The position numbers and the translations under genes were made by a program. This document shows positions 53,034 to 63,829 of a stretch of DNA of 64,000 nucleotides, in pieces (positions within the stretch are counted from its first letter, which is position 1; the number at the start of each line of letters is the position of its first letter). A model generated the notes under the pieces. That model worked only from the letters and a program-made list of their open reading frames with translations. It was not told the DNA's origin and did not search any database. The DNA comes from Amoebidium appalachense (lineage: Eukaryota; Ichthyosporea), in contig CAVNZM010000012.1 in assembly GCA_963693365.1 (NCBI GenBank), positions 3,286,001-3,350,000 on the forward strand, written 5' to 3'.

Positions 53034-53854
53034 ATGGTGCCTTAAGTCTTGTGTCACACAAGACAAGTGTGACTGTTGCAGTGTCTGTGAGGAGATGGGA
53101 GGAGAGGGGGGAGGGGGGGGGGGGGGGGGGAGAGGGGGAGGGGGAGGGGAGAGGACGGGGGACACACACACATATAAACACACGTGCGTGTGTGTGTGTG
53201 CCACGCGCGCGCACACACACACACTAAAGCAACGGTGGTGTCGACATGCTCATTTTTTCTTTTTCTCTCTCTGCACATATACCTCATCACCTCATGCATC
53301 TGTATTCCCTGGGCCCCACCCATACATACTCAACACTGGCAAATTTCTCCGAGCTTGTCTGCCTGGTTTCCTGCATGAATTCCTGTGATAGACCAAAAAT
53401 GTAGTATTATACACAAACATTCTCATTGACTTTTTTTTTTTTTTTTTTTTTTTTGGTTGTATGCAGGGAGCGCTTTGCAACCGAGTGCGAGTCCGTGCGT
53501 CAACTCAACCAACAACTCACCGACCAGATTGTTCTCGACGTGGGCGGCCGCCTCTTCCACACCACCCGCCAGACCCTCTGCTCGGTGCCGGGCTCCATGC
53601 TGGCCGCATGGTTCAGCGGCCGCCACACCATCCAAACCCGCCCGGATGGTTCGGTTTTCATCGATCGCTCACCCGTTCTGTTTGAGTATGTGCTTGATTT
53701 TCTGGGTACAGGTGGGATCAACTCGTTGCTGCCTGCGGATAAACATGCGAAATTACGGCTTCAGGATGAGTTTGAGTTTTTCTGTCTGTCATGGCCATAC
53801 GCAGAGTCGTCGATTGTGGACTTATGCCGTGGGTTGGTCGAGCTGCAGTTGTGA
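51801..53854 (+). CDS. BTB/T1 (KCTD-type) domain protein with N-terminal coiled coil
   Basis: Exons 51801-51967 and 53467-53854 join in phase 2 to give 184 aa. Residues 10-75 are a charged, heptad-rich coiled coil (FEKDVTSVLERMAATARELC). Residues about 77-165 are a T1/BTB fold of KCTD type: IVLDVGGRLFHTTRQTL, SMLAAWFSGRH, DGSVFIDRSPVLFEYVLDFL. Such domains form oligomers and often bind cullin-3. The stop TGA (53852-53854) overlaps the ATG of a WD-like ORF. In KCTD3 and SHKBP1 the BTB is followed by WD repeats in one chain, so the two ORFs probably belong together. The upstream in-frame ATG at 51738 is possible, but 51801 has the better context (GCCATGAG). Confidence 0.8.
51968..53466. repeat. 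repeat-filled intron of the BTB gene
   Basis: It contains C-runs (52010-52040, 52329-52370, 52558-52572, 52635-52662, 52796-52813), a family A dispersed element (about 52435-52550), T-run and GT/G-run block (52951-53032), G-run (53106-53130) and a T-run just before the acceptor. Confidence 0.8.
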
Positions 53855-54807
53855 TGGAGGTTTATTTGGTCAGAGGGGTCGCACAATGCACTGCCAGCGT
53901 TTTATCATATCACCTGGCCAGCAATTTCAACCGGTTAATTGCAGGCGATTCATCCGAAACCAGCATTCTATGGGACACCACGACAGGGGAAAGGGTGAAA
54001 ATATGGCGGCGTTTAGACGACAATAGTTTTGGTCGGCTCAAGAAGGACCTTTTCGTCGACCACCACCAGACGTACATTATGGGCAAATATGAAAAAAATC
54101 AAGACGGCGTGAAGATATCGACGGTGGTACTGTACAGCCTGGTGGACGGGGAACCAGAGAAGTCTTTCCCCATGAACGCACCGATTTTTTCGCATGCACT
54201 CCTGCGCAATGACAGGTTGGCGGTGATAAGAGAAGACGGTGTGATGTTTGCGCAAAACATTAACACTGGTGATGTGCTCTGGGAGATGACATCAACACCG
54301 GTAGGAAACTCTATGGGAGGAGCAGCAAAGAGGATTGTTCAGGCAATTCGAACGTATCACTGGTTGTCGGGTAGGCAGCTAGCAACGCTGAGCACGCTGC
54401 GCATTGTCAATTATGGCATCGAACACGCAATCGTCTATGAGTCGTGGGACGAAAATGGTGATGTACTGGTTCCTGCCACCACACTGTTCCACATGGGAAC
54501 CGCGGGACACATAATGAATGGACGTGAATGGTTTCTTGTGGGATTTCACGGGCCTGATGTGTTGTCGGTGAAAACAAAAGCGGGTCTGAACGTGTATGTG
54601 CTGGCGCATCCAACCCCGTGTACAGTTGCTGTCGCAGAGCGTTTGATGTTGAGTTTGCCCGGGGCAGATAGTGGGTACTGGTCTGGGGTAAACATGGTGC
54701 GGGTCGTTGGTGCGGCAGTCATAACTGTGGGGAGCGATTGCAAGTTTAAGGTGTGGACGCGGCCGAAACAAGGTTCTGACAACAACAGACGTGTCCTGTT
54801 ACTGTAG
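53854..54807 (+). CDS. WD-repeat-like beta-propeller ORF, probably second half of a KCTD3/SHKBP1-like protein
   Basis: A 317-aa ORF (338 aa if begun at ATG 53791) lies in the frame -1 to the BTB ORF. It shows propeller blades: LIAGDSSETSILWDTTTGE, LAVIREDGVMFAQNINTGDV and ITVGSDCKFKVWTRPK. The ATG overlaps the BTB stop as TGATG. Three explanations are open: a one-base sequence or assembly error that splits one BTB-WD protein, an unrecognised short intron, or reinitiation on a bicistronic mRNA. I found no donor/acceptor pair of reasonable size across the junction. Confidence 0.7.
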   Translation: MEVYLVRGVAQCTASVLSYHLASNFNRLIAGDSSETSILWDTTTGERVKIWRRLDDNSFGRLKKDLFVDHHQTYIMGKYEKNQDGVKISTVVLYSLVDGEPEKSFPMNAPIFSHALLRNDRLAVIREDGVMFAQNINTGDVLWEMTSTPVGNSMGGAAKRIVQAIRTYHWLSGRQLATLSTLRIVNYGIEHAIVYESWDENGDVLVPATTLFHMGTAGHIMNGREWFLVGFHGPDVLSVKTKAGLNVYVLAHPTPCTVAVAERLMLSLPGADSGYWSGVNMVRVVGAAVITVGSDCKFKVWTRPKQGSDNNRRVLLL

Positions 54808-55976
54808 TTGGAAAACCCATCTTGTTAATGTTCTTTTTATGATACTTTGAAATCCCTATATCATTTTTGTGGATGATTTAAAAAAGTTTCAATCGGTAAC
54901 AGTTATGAATGTAGGCTTCGGGACGGTATACTAGTCGCGTCAAGTAAAAACGAAAATAATGTCTGTGTGATGATGATGTACGATAGTGTTGTGTGTAAGC
55001 ATTTCTTTGGTGTTAAGGTAAAAAATAACTGGGGAGTATCTTGTAACTGTGATTAATCAGGTACAGGCCACAGTCGAGTTAATAATATTCATATCTATTT
55101 TTAAAGTTCATTTTTGTCGTTTGTAAACCCCCCCCCCCCCCTCCGCTCCCCTATTCTTGTTTTCATTTCTTGCTCCCCCCCCCCCCCCCCCCCTCTCCCC
55201 CCCCCCTCCCTCCCTCCCCCAATAACATGTCTTTTCGGCAAGGCTTGTCACACTGCTTTAAGCGATAATTCTGTAATTGTGTGTGAAATATGTATACGAA
55301 CTTCTGTTCACTGTAAATTTTTTTTTTTGCATGTCTTTTATCGAAAGATATATGTACAAATCTGTTCGTCGATGAGTGTCGCAATGAGGACCACCCAATG
55401 ACGTAGCCGCGGTGGTTTTGGGGGGTTTTGGGAATGATCCAGGGCATAATTTATAATAACATATCTATTGAATCAGTCCGCCAATAAGAGCACCCCAAAA
55501 TCTGGCTGCGCTGCAATATGTTTCTGTAGAACTGGACTTGGCCACATGCTTGTTCTAAGCTTATTGGTGAGGACTTTCTTTGATGGGCGGTATCTCGTCA
55601 AGTTATAGAGTATGTGATCATAGCCAGTAGGCATTAAATTTTCATGTATTTTATTATATGTATTGTGTGTGCTTGACAGATGGTCTTCTTGTATATATCC
55701 CTAGTATGCTGTGCTGATGCTATTTATGGCGGTAAGATAAACATCCAGTCGCAGGTGGGAAAATAAAAGACCTTCGCATACTCATGATAATGAGGTCTGG
55801 ACAAGAAAGCCGGACTTAATTTACATTGCATTGACTCATTCATCTTCGTCAACGGTTCCACGGCCGGGGCATTGCTCTAATAATTATCTAAGTCTATTCA
55901 TGTTCGATAAGCCTTATGTCACCCTCCAGTGGCTTTCAAAAAAAAAAAAAAAGACAGTCTCTGGAGCTGGTCTGTG

Positions 55977-55980
55977 TATG

Positions 55981-56018
<38 letters not shown>

Positions 56019-56114
56019 TGTGTGTGTGTCTGTGTGTGTCTGTGTGTGCGTGTGTGTATGTGTGTGTGTGTGTCTGTGTCTGTGTGTGTGTGTGTCTGTG
56101 TGTGTGTCTGTGTC

Positions 56115-56152
<38 letters not shown>

Positions 56153-56248
56153 TGTATGTGTGTGTGTCTGTGTGTGTGTGTGTCTGTGTGTGTGTGTGTG
56201 TATGTGTGTGTGTATGTTCTGTGTCTCTGTGTGTGTGTGTCTGTGTGT

Positions 56249-56336
<88 letters not shown>
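55977..56336. repeat. (GT)n microsatellite with CT interruptions
   Basis: About 360 bp of GT repeats contain regularly spaced TCTG interruptions; the last 100 bp are pure GT. Confidence 0.95.
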
Positions 56337-56338
<2 letters not shown>

Positions 56339-56469
56339 CTTCAGACACCCGCCTGCACGCGCACGTGCGCGCGCACACACACACAGGGGGAACTCCAAGC
56401 ATATGCAAACACCTCAGGGATTGTACACAAAACATACCACATAAGAAGACATACAAGCACCCACGTCAA

Positions 56470-56513
56470 GACACGAGTTCACACACACACACACATCCTT
56501 GCGATCCACACGC

Positions 56514-56566
<53 letters not shown>

Positions 56567-56626
56567 GGCACGCACACACACACACACGTACACACACACG
56601 CACGTGCGGGCACACACACACACACA

Positions 56627-56689
<63 letters not shown>

Positions 56690-56850
56690 CACACGCCCGC
56701 ACACACACCACGCGCACGCACACGCGCACGCACAAGCACACGCACGTGCACACGCACACGCACACATGCATGCACGCACACACACACGCGCACCCACCCA
56801 CACACACACACACAACCCCACACATGCGCGTGCACGCGCGCACACACAGT
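56470..56850. repeat. (CA)n microsatellite block
   Basis: About 380 bp of CA repeats with CG interruptions lie 130 bp after the preceding GT block. The two blocks can pair as an imperfect inverted repeat. Confidence 0.95.
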
Positions 56851-56869
56851 GTCACACACTCACATACAC

Positions 56870-56943
<74 letters not shown>

Positions 56944-57716
56944 CAAGGACGCCTGCAGACTGAGGGAAAAAAAGCTGAGAGAGGGAGGGTGGGGGGAAGG
57001 GACAAAAAACTGTCATAGCTGGAGGGGGGAGGATGTTACAAGTTTTTTTTTTGTTTGTTTTTTTGTTCCCCGGGGGGGACCGGGGGGAAAGGGAGGTGGG
57101 GGGGGGGGAGGGGGGAGGGGGGGGGGGGGGGGGGGGGGGGGGGAGGAGCAAGACCGGTGCGGTTTCAGGAGGCCAAGGCAGAAACGCACTGCGCATGTAC
57201 AAGTGTGTATCATGTTTTTGGTATGCAGACATGTGGCACATGTGCACACAGTGGGGACACAAACACCGCGATGCAGGCAGTATCAACCATCAGAAATATA
57301 CACACAAATGAGTTTATCCTGTGTCTCTTGGGCGTGCATGCACCGACGAAACACACTTGCACACCACACGTACACATCACACTCACACACATACAGATGA
57401 GCGCGCGCGCGGGCACAGTCGCACACACGCAAGCACATGCGCACACACGCGCGTCCACAAGCACACAATGTGCGTGTGTGTTCGCGCGCGCACGCACGCA
57501 CGCGCGCGCGCACACACACACACACACACGCACAGGCCAGCGTATTTTCAATACATGTAGCGTCCCGCTAAGGGAACAATTTGTTCAAAATCTTGTAAAC
57601 ACATCTTAACGAGAACGGACCCACCATGAGCACCCTGACAAGATACAGTTGGGCTTGGAATCTCATATTAGGTATCCTAGGCCTGTTGCCAATGGTCTGC
57701 ACTTTTGCTTACAATC

Positions 57717-57750
<34 letters not shown>

Positions 57751-57768
57751 GCCACAAAAAAAGGCTTT

Positions 57769-57812
<44 letters not shown>

Positions 57813-58117
57813 CCTCACAACATACACCCACACGCACACATACCATATACACATGAAGTTACAAATTTTGCACTCATATAGTGATCGAAGAAGGGCCTAT
57901 TGCAATTATAAGAGCACATTAGAAGCGATCATATTACACATGCAGCAAAACGACACAAAACAGTCACGTGCTTATACTTTGGGGTCCCAAAAACAAAAAG
58001 GAAAAAAAAAGGGTGAATGCAATTAACAAGGGGTCGCACGCCCATGAAGTGGTGTGCGCATAGTGTGCGCGTGTGTACATGTGTGTGTGTGTGTGTGTGC
58101 GTGTGAGTGAGTGAGTG

Positions 58118-58157
58118 AGTGTGTGTGTGTGTGTTGTGTGCACGCTCGCGCCCGCAG

Positions 58158-58200
<43 letters not shown>

Positions 58201-58470
58201 CGTGTGTGTGTGTGTTTGAGATTGTGTGTGCGTGCGTGTGTTTTTGTGAAGAAACGGGAAGTCTTAACCAAACGATGTGTGTGTAGTATAGCGTGTGCCA
58301 ACCGCTCCTACACACGCCATGTCATAAAAATGCATGGAACACGCCATGTCATAAAAATGCATGGAGCGGTTGGCACACGCTATACTACACACACATCGTT
58401 TGGTTAAGACTTCCCGTTTCTTTACAAAAACACACGCACGCACACACAATCTCAAACACACACACACGCG

Positions 58471-58513
<43 letters not shown>

Positions 58514-58557
58514 CTGCGGGCGCGAGCGTGCACACAACACACACACACACACACACT
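58118..58557. repeat. 440-bp inverted repeat with directly repeated core
   Basis: The left arm (58118-58308) and right arm (58363-58557) are almost perfect reverse complements. They include unique sequence (AGAAACGGGAAGTCTTAACC and ACACGCTATACTACACACAC) as well as GT/CA tracts. The 54-bp centre contains ACGCCATGTCATAAAAATGC twice in tandem. It may be a foldback element, or an inversion product of assembly or replication slippage. Confidence 0.9.
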
Positions 58558-58751
58558 AAATGTGCTTGCATAGAGAAAGGGGAAATGGTCCAGACTGTAA
58601 AGGGAGCTTGCAGAGATAAACAACAGATAAACTCATTGCACACCATCATTAAAAAAACGACTAAAAACAGCAACATAAAAATTCAGAAAAGCGATCAAAA
58701 AATGAGCTCATCCGAATCTGAATGATTGAAATACTTTTTCTTTTGACTGGA

Positions 58752-58757
58752 TTTATT
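58752..58757 (-). promoter_or_regulatory. AATAAA signal of the LINE
   Basis: The hexamer is on the minus strand 54 bp after the ORF2 stop, at the expected place for the 3' end of the element. Confidence 0.5.
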
Positions 58758-58810
58758 CGACGGAAAGATATGACAAGTATGCACGGCATACTGAGAAGAC
58801 AATAAAAACT

Positions 58811-61800
58811 TCACGAGTTATCCAGTAACAAGTGCATACTGAGATACCTGAACACTGTGTGAAAATCATATAAATACTCAATGTGACGACCAACAGAATT
58901 CAACAAAAAGTCTAAAGTGTTCACATTGCCAGCTAGTGTAGCAGATACCCGGAGGGAAAGAGGTAAAACGCGACATAAAAATTCACACCTATCAACATGC
59001 TTGCGATTAAAAAGGTCAGCACAAAAGTGGCACCAGCGGCGATGAAAACAAGAATTACAGCGCCACTGCACAACTTCCCAGGCAATATCAACATCAGAGC
59101 ACCATACAGACTTATCTACTAGGGTGGTATCCATACGTACAGCAGGAGAAATGTATCCTGCCAAAGCTCCCAAAAAGCGATAATGATCAGTACGGTGTTG
59201 CCTAAGGAACATAACACATGCCGACTGAGTTTTACCTTTGATTTCTCTATCAGAACGAGAAAGAAACTTATACTGCGTATGGTAATAACGCGAAAAGGCA
59301 GAAAAAACAGGAAGAGAAAAGAAAGAGGGAGTGAGATAGCGAGAGGAAGAATCAGGTGGAAAGAGGGTAGGCTGAGGACATTCAGAAGTAGCGTTGGTGA
59401 ATCGGGGGGGAAGAGGGATGGAGGGAGGGGGGGGAAAGAAAGCATAAAGAGGGTGACCATCAGGTAGCCTAACTAAATGAAAACAAAAACGAAGAGACAA
59501 TTCCTCCATACGACAAACAGCAGACGACAATCCAAACATACTGATTAAGGGAGGCACAAACCGAGTACGAAACAAAGTGCGTAGCGCAGTACCCTGAAAA
59601 TCGTCGAACTCGTTCAGCGCCATTGCCGCCTCGCGAGGTGGGGCGCAGGCCAATAGCGGAATCCATATTCGAAAGTCGGCCGTAAAAAAGTTTTATAGTA
59701 GAGAAGAAGGTTCGCAGGATGGATCACAGACTCCTGTTGAAACATATTTGACACGATGTGAAGCTTACCCTTCGCACGAGCGATCCGTGCTGTGAGGAGC
59801 TTGCGGAAATCAATACCCCGTGCAGTAAAAGGAATACCCAAATAGTCATAGGTGCTCTGAACAGGAATAGGAAGGCCGGCCAATCGAAAGGAAGTGTTCT
59901 TCGAAAAAGTAGCACACTTTGCAATTCCGACTGTCATGAAATTCTCGGTGCACCATTGATCCACCTGACGAAGCATCTGGTGCATGACATCTTCGGTTAA
60001 GGAACAAAGAACAATATCGTCCGCAAAAAGGAGACCCGGGACACGACGGGTATGCAGTTGGCCAAAGGGTTCGAGGGCGCAGGCTAAATCGTCAATGAAA
60101 ACGTCAAACAACAACGGACTCAGGAGGGACCCCTGCAGAAGACCCCGGGAACGGGAAAAACCGGGTGTTAATGTTCCATTGACCGCCGCGCATCCGCGAG
60201 TGGTATCGAACAACGCTTGCAGAAGACGGCCAAAGGGGGCTGGTAAGCCCCGCATAGCTAGCTTATGCCATAACAAACCAGTGGGTACGGTGTCGTAGGC
60301 GTTCTTAAGGTCGATGAAGACAACGTGGGGAGAGCCAGAAGTAATGGAATCATGGAGTAACAGACTGTGAGTATAACACGAATAGGCATGACGAAAGCCC
60401 CCTTGAAGGGAGGAAAGACGGAACACGGCGTTTAAAGAATCGTCGGTGTTAAACGCGCGAAGCATGCAACCCTCGAAGAGCCGACGAAAAACGTTGGTAA
60501 GTGTGACGGGACGAAAGTCGTTAATGACCCCCTGCGATACCTTCTTACGAACGGGCGTAACGATTGTGTCAAGCCACGAATTTGGAATAAACCCGAGTTC
60601 GAAAAAAGCCGAAAAAAACTCACTAAGAAGGACAGCAAAAGGCGGGGGCGGGGGGGACTCTGCACGATTACGGGGCGGAAGCACGGGAGAAAGAACCTTG
60701 AAAAGCACGGGAGGAAGAGCATCCGGCCCGCACGCCTTGCGGGGTTTTAACGCCCGTATAGCACCAAAAACAGCCGAAGAGTTGAAATAACTATGAAAAG
60801 TGCCCGGGAACGATCGGTCCGGCTCCCAACTTGGCGGCTGGGAGAGGCCAGCGGGCGGTGATGGAACCGTGGACACGTTAGGAAGCGAAAATAGGGAAGC
60901 ATAATAGTCATCGACGGATTCAGCAACGGAGATGGAAGGAGACGGGGCATAGACTTGCACGGAAGGCCCAAACCGACCGGCGGATTTCCAGACCGATAAT
61001 GCTTCCTGTAGAGGCAACAACTGTCGTAGGGACTGCAAAACGTGAGACTGTCTCAGTCGAACGGAAGGGTACTCAACCGTGCCCACCACCTGCTCGCCAA
61101 GGGCAAATAGGAACTCAACAAACTCATTATAACAAACCTCCAAAATAGCCGGGTTCCGCTGCGCACGGGCGTCGCGCACTGCGGCAAGAAAGAAGCCATG
61201 AACCGACTCATACTCCTTGACAGCGAGTAACTGGTTTAACTTGTGCTTGAAACCGCGAGATAAGAGGCGGCGGTTAGTCTGAGTAGCCCCGCCGAAGTGA
61301 ACAGGGAAGGAAACCGAAAATTCTACAGGGGAATGGTCCGAACTACGCCGGAAGGAATCGGGTGGGGAAATTACTCGAAGGGTGGAGTCCCAAAACGAGG
61401 CACCCCAGTCAGTCGCGTGGTTAACGAAAACGCGAGGAAGACGGACAAGGTGCTTTCGAAGAAGGTTGGCGAGGACACGAGCACGGTCAGAAAAAGGACG
61501 AAACTGTGCTGGGGACGGGGTATGTTCCCTATCACACGGAACCACTGGACAATTGAAGTCACCAATAAAAACTTGAGAAACGGGAATTTGGTTAACCACG
61601 GCTGACAAAGTGTCAGTACCTAACGACGGAGGAAAGTACACGAAAGACAAAGTCCACGCACGAAACTGAATGGTGACGAAATACTCATGCGCCGCAATGA
61701 CCCTGCAATCCGAACGAATGCTAGGATTGGCTAAAACCGCGATGCCGCCTCGGGAGAAACCAGTCGATGACGAAGAACCAATCAAAAATCCGGATTGCTC

Positions 61801-61947
61801 CAACTGATGATGATTATAGAACCATGGCTCGGCAAGAACAACAAAAGAATAGGCACGAACAGAGTCAAAAATGTATTGCAATTGCGGGGATTGTAAACCA
61901 TGAACATTCCAAAACAAAAAAGAAAGAGGTTGAGGTTGTTGAGCCAT
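58811..61947 (-). CDS. LINE ORF2: AP endonuclease and reverse transcriptase (frameshifted)
   Basis: ATG 61947 follows the ORF1 stop directly (TAAATG). Endonuclease motifs: WNVHG (N14), AEPW (E40), GDFN (129-132) and SDHSP. RT motifs: KPRKACGPDALPPVLFK, NDFRPVTLTNVFRRLFEG, VVFIDLKNAYDTV, GLLQGSLLSPLLFDVF and FADDIVL (641-647, catalytic DD). The first frame stops at 59614. The coding signal continues one frame over from about 59655 (EAAMALNEFDDFQGTALR) to 58811, with a C-terminal CNSCFHRRWCHFCADL..HVDRC zinc-like motif. The full length would be about 1045 aa. No RNase H domain is seen. It reverse-transcribes by nicking chromosomal DNA. Confidence 0.85.
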
Positions 61948-63053
61948 TTAATTTCCGGCAGCAGCCCGCGGTGCGCCAATCCGATCCAACCACGCACGAT
62001 AAAAAGCCGCCACCTCCTGGGACGCAGTCACATGGCGGGGGGATCCGTCCGCCCGCTCGAAAAAGGCCAGCTGTTTCTGCAACCGCCCGCGAAGCATATC
62101 CACAGCGGTTTTGCCGGCGTCCATAAATTTCTGTTGTCGAATGTTACCGAGCGCATCAGGCTGAAAAGCCGCCGAGTCCAGAATTTCGAGGTGCAGAAGG
62201 TTGCGCAGCTTGGTGCACAACTCAGCCTCGTAGTCCTCCTCAACAAGAAGCTCAAGCACACGGCCGCCGATGAAGGAATAATTGCGAATTTTGCTGGTAC
62301 GCACACGAATTGCCCGAAAATCTTGCTTGATCTGCGAGATGGGGCCGCGAGCAAGGGTGACGTAGACGGGTTTGAAAGCGGGAGAGTGAGCACGGGCTTG
62401 GTCCTGACGTGGCATGGGGTTGACAGGACGGGGACGGCACCGTTCGCGAAGGCGCTTGACAGCGGCCACAAAGCTGTCAACAGCCTCAGGCTTGCCCTTG
62501 ATCGAGCCAACCTTGTTGGCCTCCTCACGAAGTGCGTCCTCCTCGGAGCGAGCAGCGGCGGCAGCATAGGAAACGGGTATGGAATTGGCAGGGGGGCGGC
62601 TCCGCGAATCTCCGACCGTTCCGGAATGACGGTGGGAATGCGAGGGCCACCACCGTTAGGGGGAGACGCCGCAGCAGCTGCCGCAGCGGCCGGCCCCACC
62701 GGCTGAGGCTCACGGGAAGGCGAAGGCGTATCGATGAAACGAGCCAGGGTGGCGGTGAGTTCCTCCACCCGCTGCAGGAGCTCAGTCACTTGGATGCGAA
62801 GGCGGGCATTTTCATCACGTAGGTCCTTGAGTTGGTCTGTGTTGGTCTTGGGTTTCTTAGGGGCTGGGGTGGAAGGTTGTGGAGTAGACAACACAACCTG
62901 CTGACTCGCCTGTTGGGACTCAAAATCCAGGATGTCGTCGGAGTTTTCGATAGCGAGGACACCAAACCGGTTGGCATGGTGGGGCGGGGGGGACTGCTCG
63001 GGACTGTGCACCCGCTTGCCATCGAGAGGGACGAGGTCATGCTGGGAGGCCAT
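61948..63053 (-). CDS. LINE ORF1 protein (frameshifted)
   Basis: It starts at ATG 63053 (MASQHDLVPLDGKRVHSPEQ). There is a coiled coil near residues 75-110 (DQLKDLRDENARLRIQVTEL), then a Pro/Ala linker. Past a run of six G at 62591-62596 the coding signal moves by one frame to give EEDALREEANKVGSIKGKPE and YVTLARGPISQIKQDFRAIR, IRNYSFIGGRVLELLVEEDY, ending TAA at 61950. The second part, not the long alternate ORF in the first frame, looks like real protein. The full length would be about 368 aa. ORF1 proteins of LINEs bind RNA and act as chaperones. The homopolymer shift may be a sequencing error or a mutation. Confidence 0.75.
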
Positions 63054-63066
63054 GGTGTTGGGCCTG

Positions 63067-63330
63067 AATAAAACAAAAGATGTAAAACGGTATATATACT
63101 GAAAGGGAATTCAAATCCGATGACGTAGGAAGTTAATCAAGCAAGAAAGTCTCACCCCTAGTGAATAAAACAAAAGATGTAAAATGGTATATATACTGAA
63201 ACGGAATTCAAATCCGATGACGTAGGAAGTTAATCAAGCAAGAAAGAAATAAAACAAAAGATGTAAAACGGTATATATACTGAAAGGGAATTCAAATCCG
63301 ATGACGTAGGAAGTTAATCAAGCAAGAAAG
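63067..63330 (-). promoter_or_regulatory. three 83-bp promoter-like monomers of the LINE 5' UTR
   Basis: Copies at 63067-63149, 63164-63246 and 63248-63330 differ by only two or three bases. Each carries, on the minus strand, CTACGTCA (a CRE-like half) followed by TATATATA. The innermost TATA (63098-63091) lies 38 bp before the ORF1 ATG. The arrangement is like the tandem 5' UTR monomers of mouse L1. Confidence 0.8.
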
Positions 63331-63829
63331 TTAGATAGGCACGTGATATTCGAATGATATATTTGGTAAATGCTCATTTTATCCACCAATCGGAAGAAGA
63401 TGGTGTGATGATCGGCATCACACATCTCTTCCTGTAGAAGCGACTATGAAAGTCGTGTTTTTCGCTTCTCTCAAACAGTCTTTTCCTCGCCGCTTGAGAA
63501 GCGCGCGTTAGTGAGGCCGGTCTAGTGACCAAGACCAAAGCTTTTGAGCGCAGTGAGCGCTATAGTCAGTCGTGTAGGTCCCTAGACTTTAGCTATAATA
63601 ATAGGCCCAGGAACCGCAGATCATTGAGACCGGATGCGCTCATGAGTTTTTGCAAAACCCAAGTGGGGTTGTGTTTTGGGGTTGTTTGTGTAGCTATAAG
63701 CACCTAGGCACGTCTGGCAACGTTAGCCCGTGTGGGCTGCTCGCGTGAGCATGTACAGCAGCAACGTGTGCTGCTCTCTAGTCCTAGTGTGGGCCCCGGC
63801 AGCAGTGGTCTGTGCGGGGGCGGCCGGTT
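63331..63829. other. unassigned sequence between LINE and right-edge ORF
   Basis: This stretch is non-repetitive and GC-balanced. It has short palindromes (GATCGGCATC, GAGCGCAGTGAGCGC) and a CCAAT at 63389-63393. It may be the 5' region of the ORF that starts at 63830 or the flank of the LINE insertion. Confidence 0.4.

Larger units (their letters stand above)
54808..58729. other. microsatellite-rich spacer between the BTB-WD locus and the LINE
   Basis: 54808-55900 is AT-richer unique DNA with two C-runs (55129-55141 and 55175-55206). 55977-56336 is a GT tract, 56470-56850 a CA tract, 56870-56937 a C-run then A-run, 57090-57143 G-runs, 57380-57535 CA/CG repeats, 57718-57810 C-runs, and 58118-58557 a long inverted repeat. 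No gene is recognised. Confidence 0.6.
58730..63330 (-). mobile_element. LINE (non-LTR retrotransposon), two ORFs, minus strand
   Basis: The order on the minus strand is 83-bp monomers (63330-63067), ORF1 (63053-61948), ORF2 (61947-58811) and a short 3' UTR with AATAAA at 58757-58752. Domains are coiled coil plus conserved C-terminal part in ORF1, and AP endonuclease, reverse transcriptase and a C-terminal Cys/His motif in ORF2. ORF1 and ORF2 each need a single-base shift to read through. Target duplications were not found; the ends are approximate. Confidence 0.85.

Noticed and set aside
55831-57018. 395-codon + strand ORF
   Set aside because: It translates GT tracts (Cys/Val), CA tracts (His/Thr) and C- and A-runs; no domain-like segment.
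62028-62560. C-terminal half of the 341-codon ORF1 frame
   Set aside because: Past the G6 run this frame becomes Ser/Arg/Pro-rich and loses protein character, while the neighbouring frame reads as a conserved ORF1 domain.
61900-62706. 268-codon + strand ORF antisense to the LINE ORF1
   Set aside because: Shadow of the ORF1 coding bias on the opposite strand; no recognisable domain and no promoter context.
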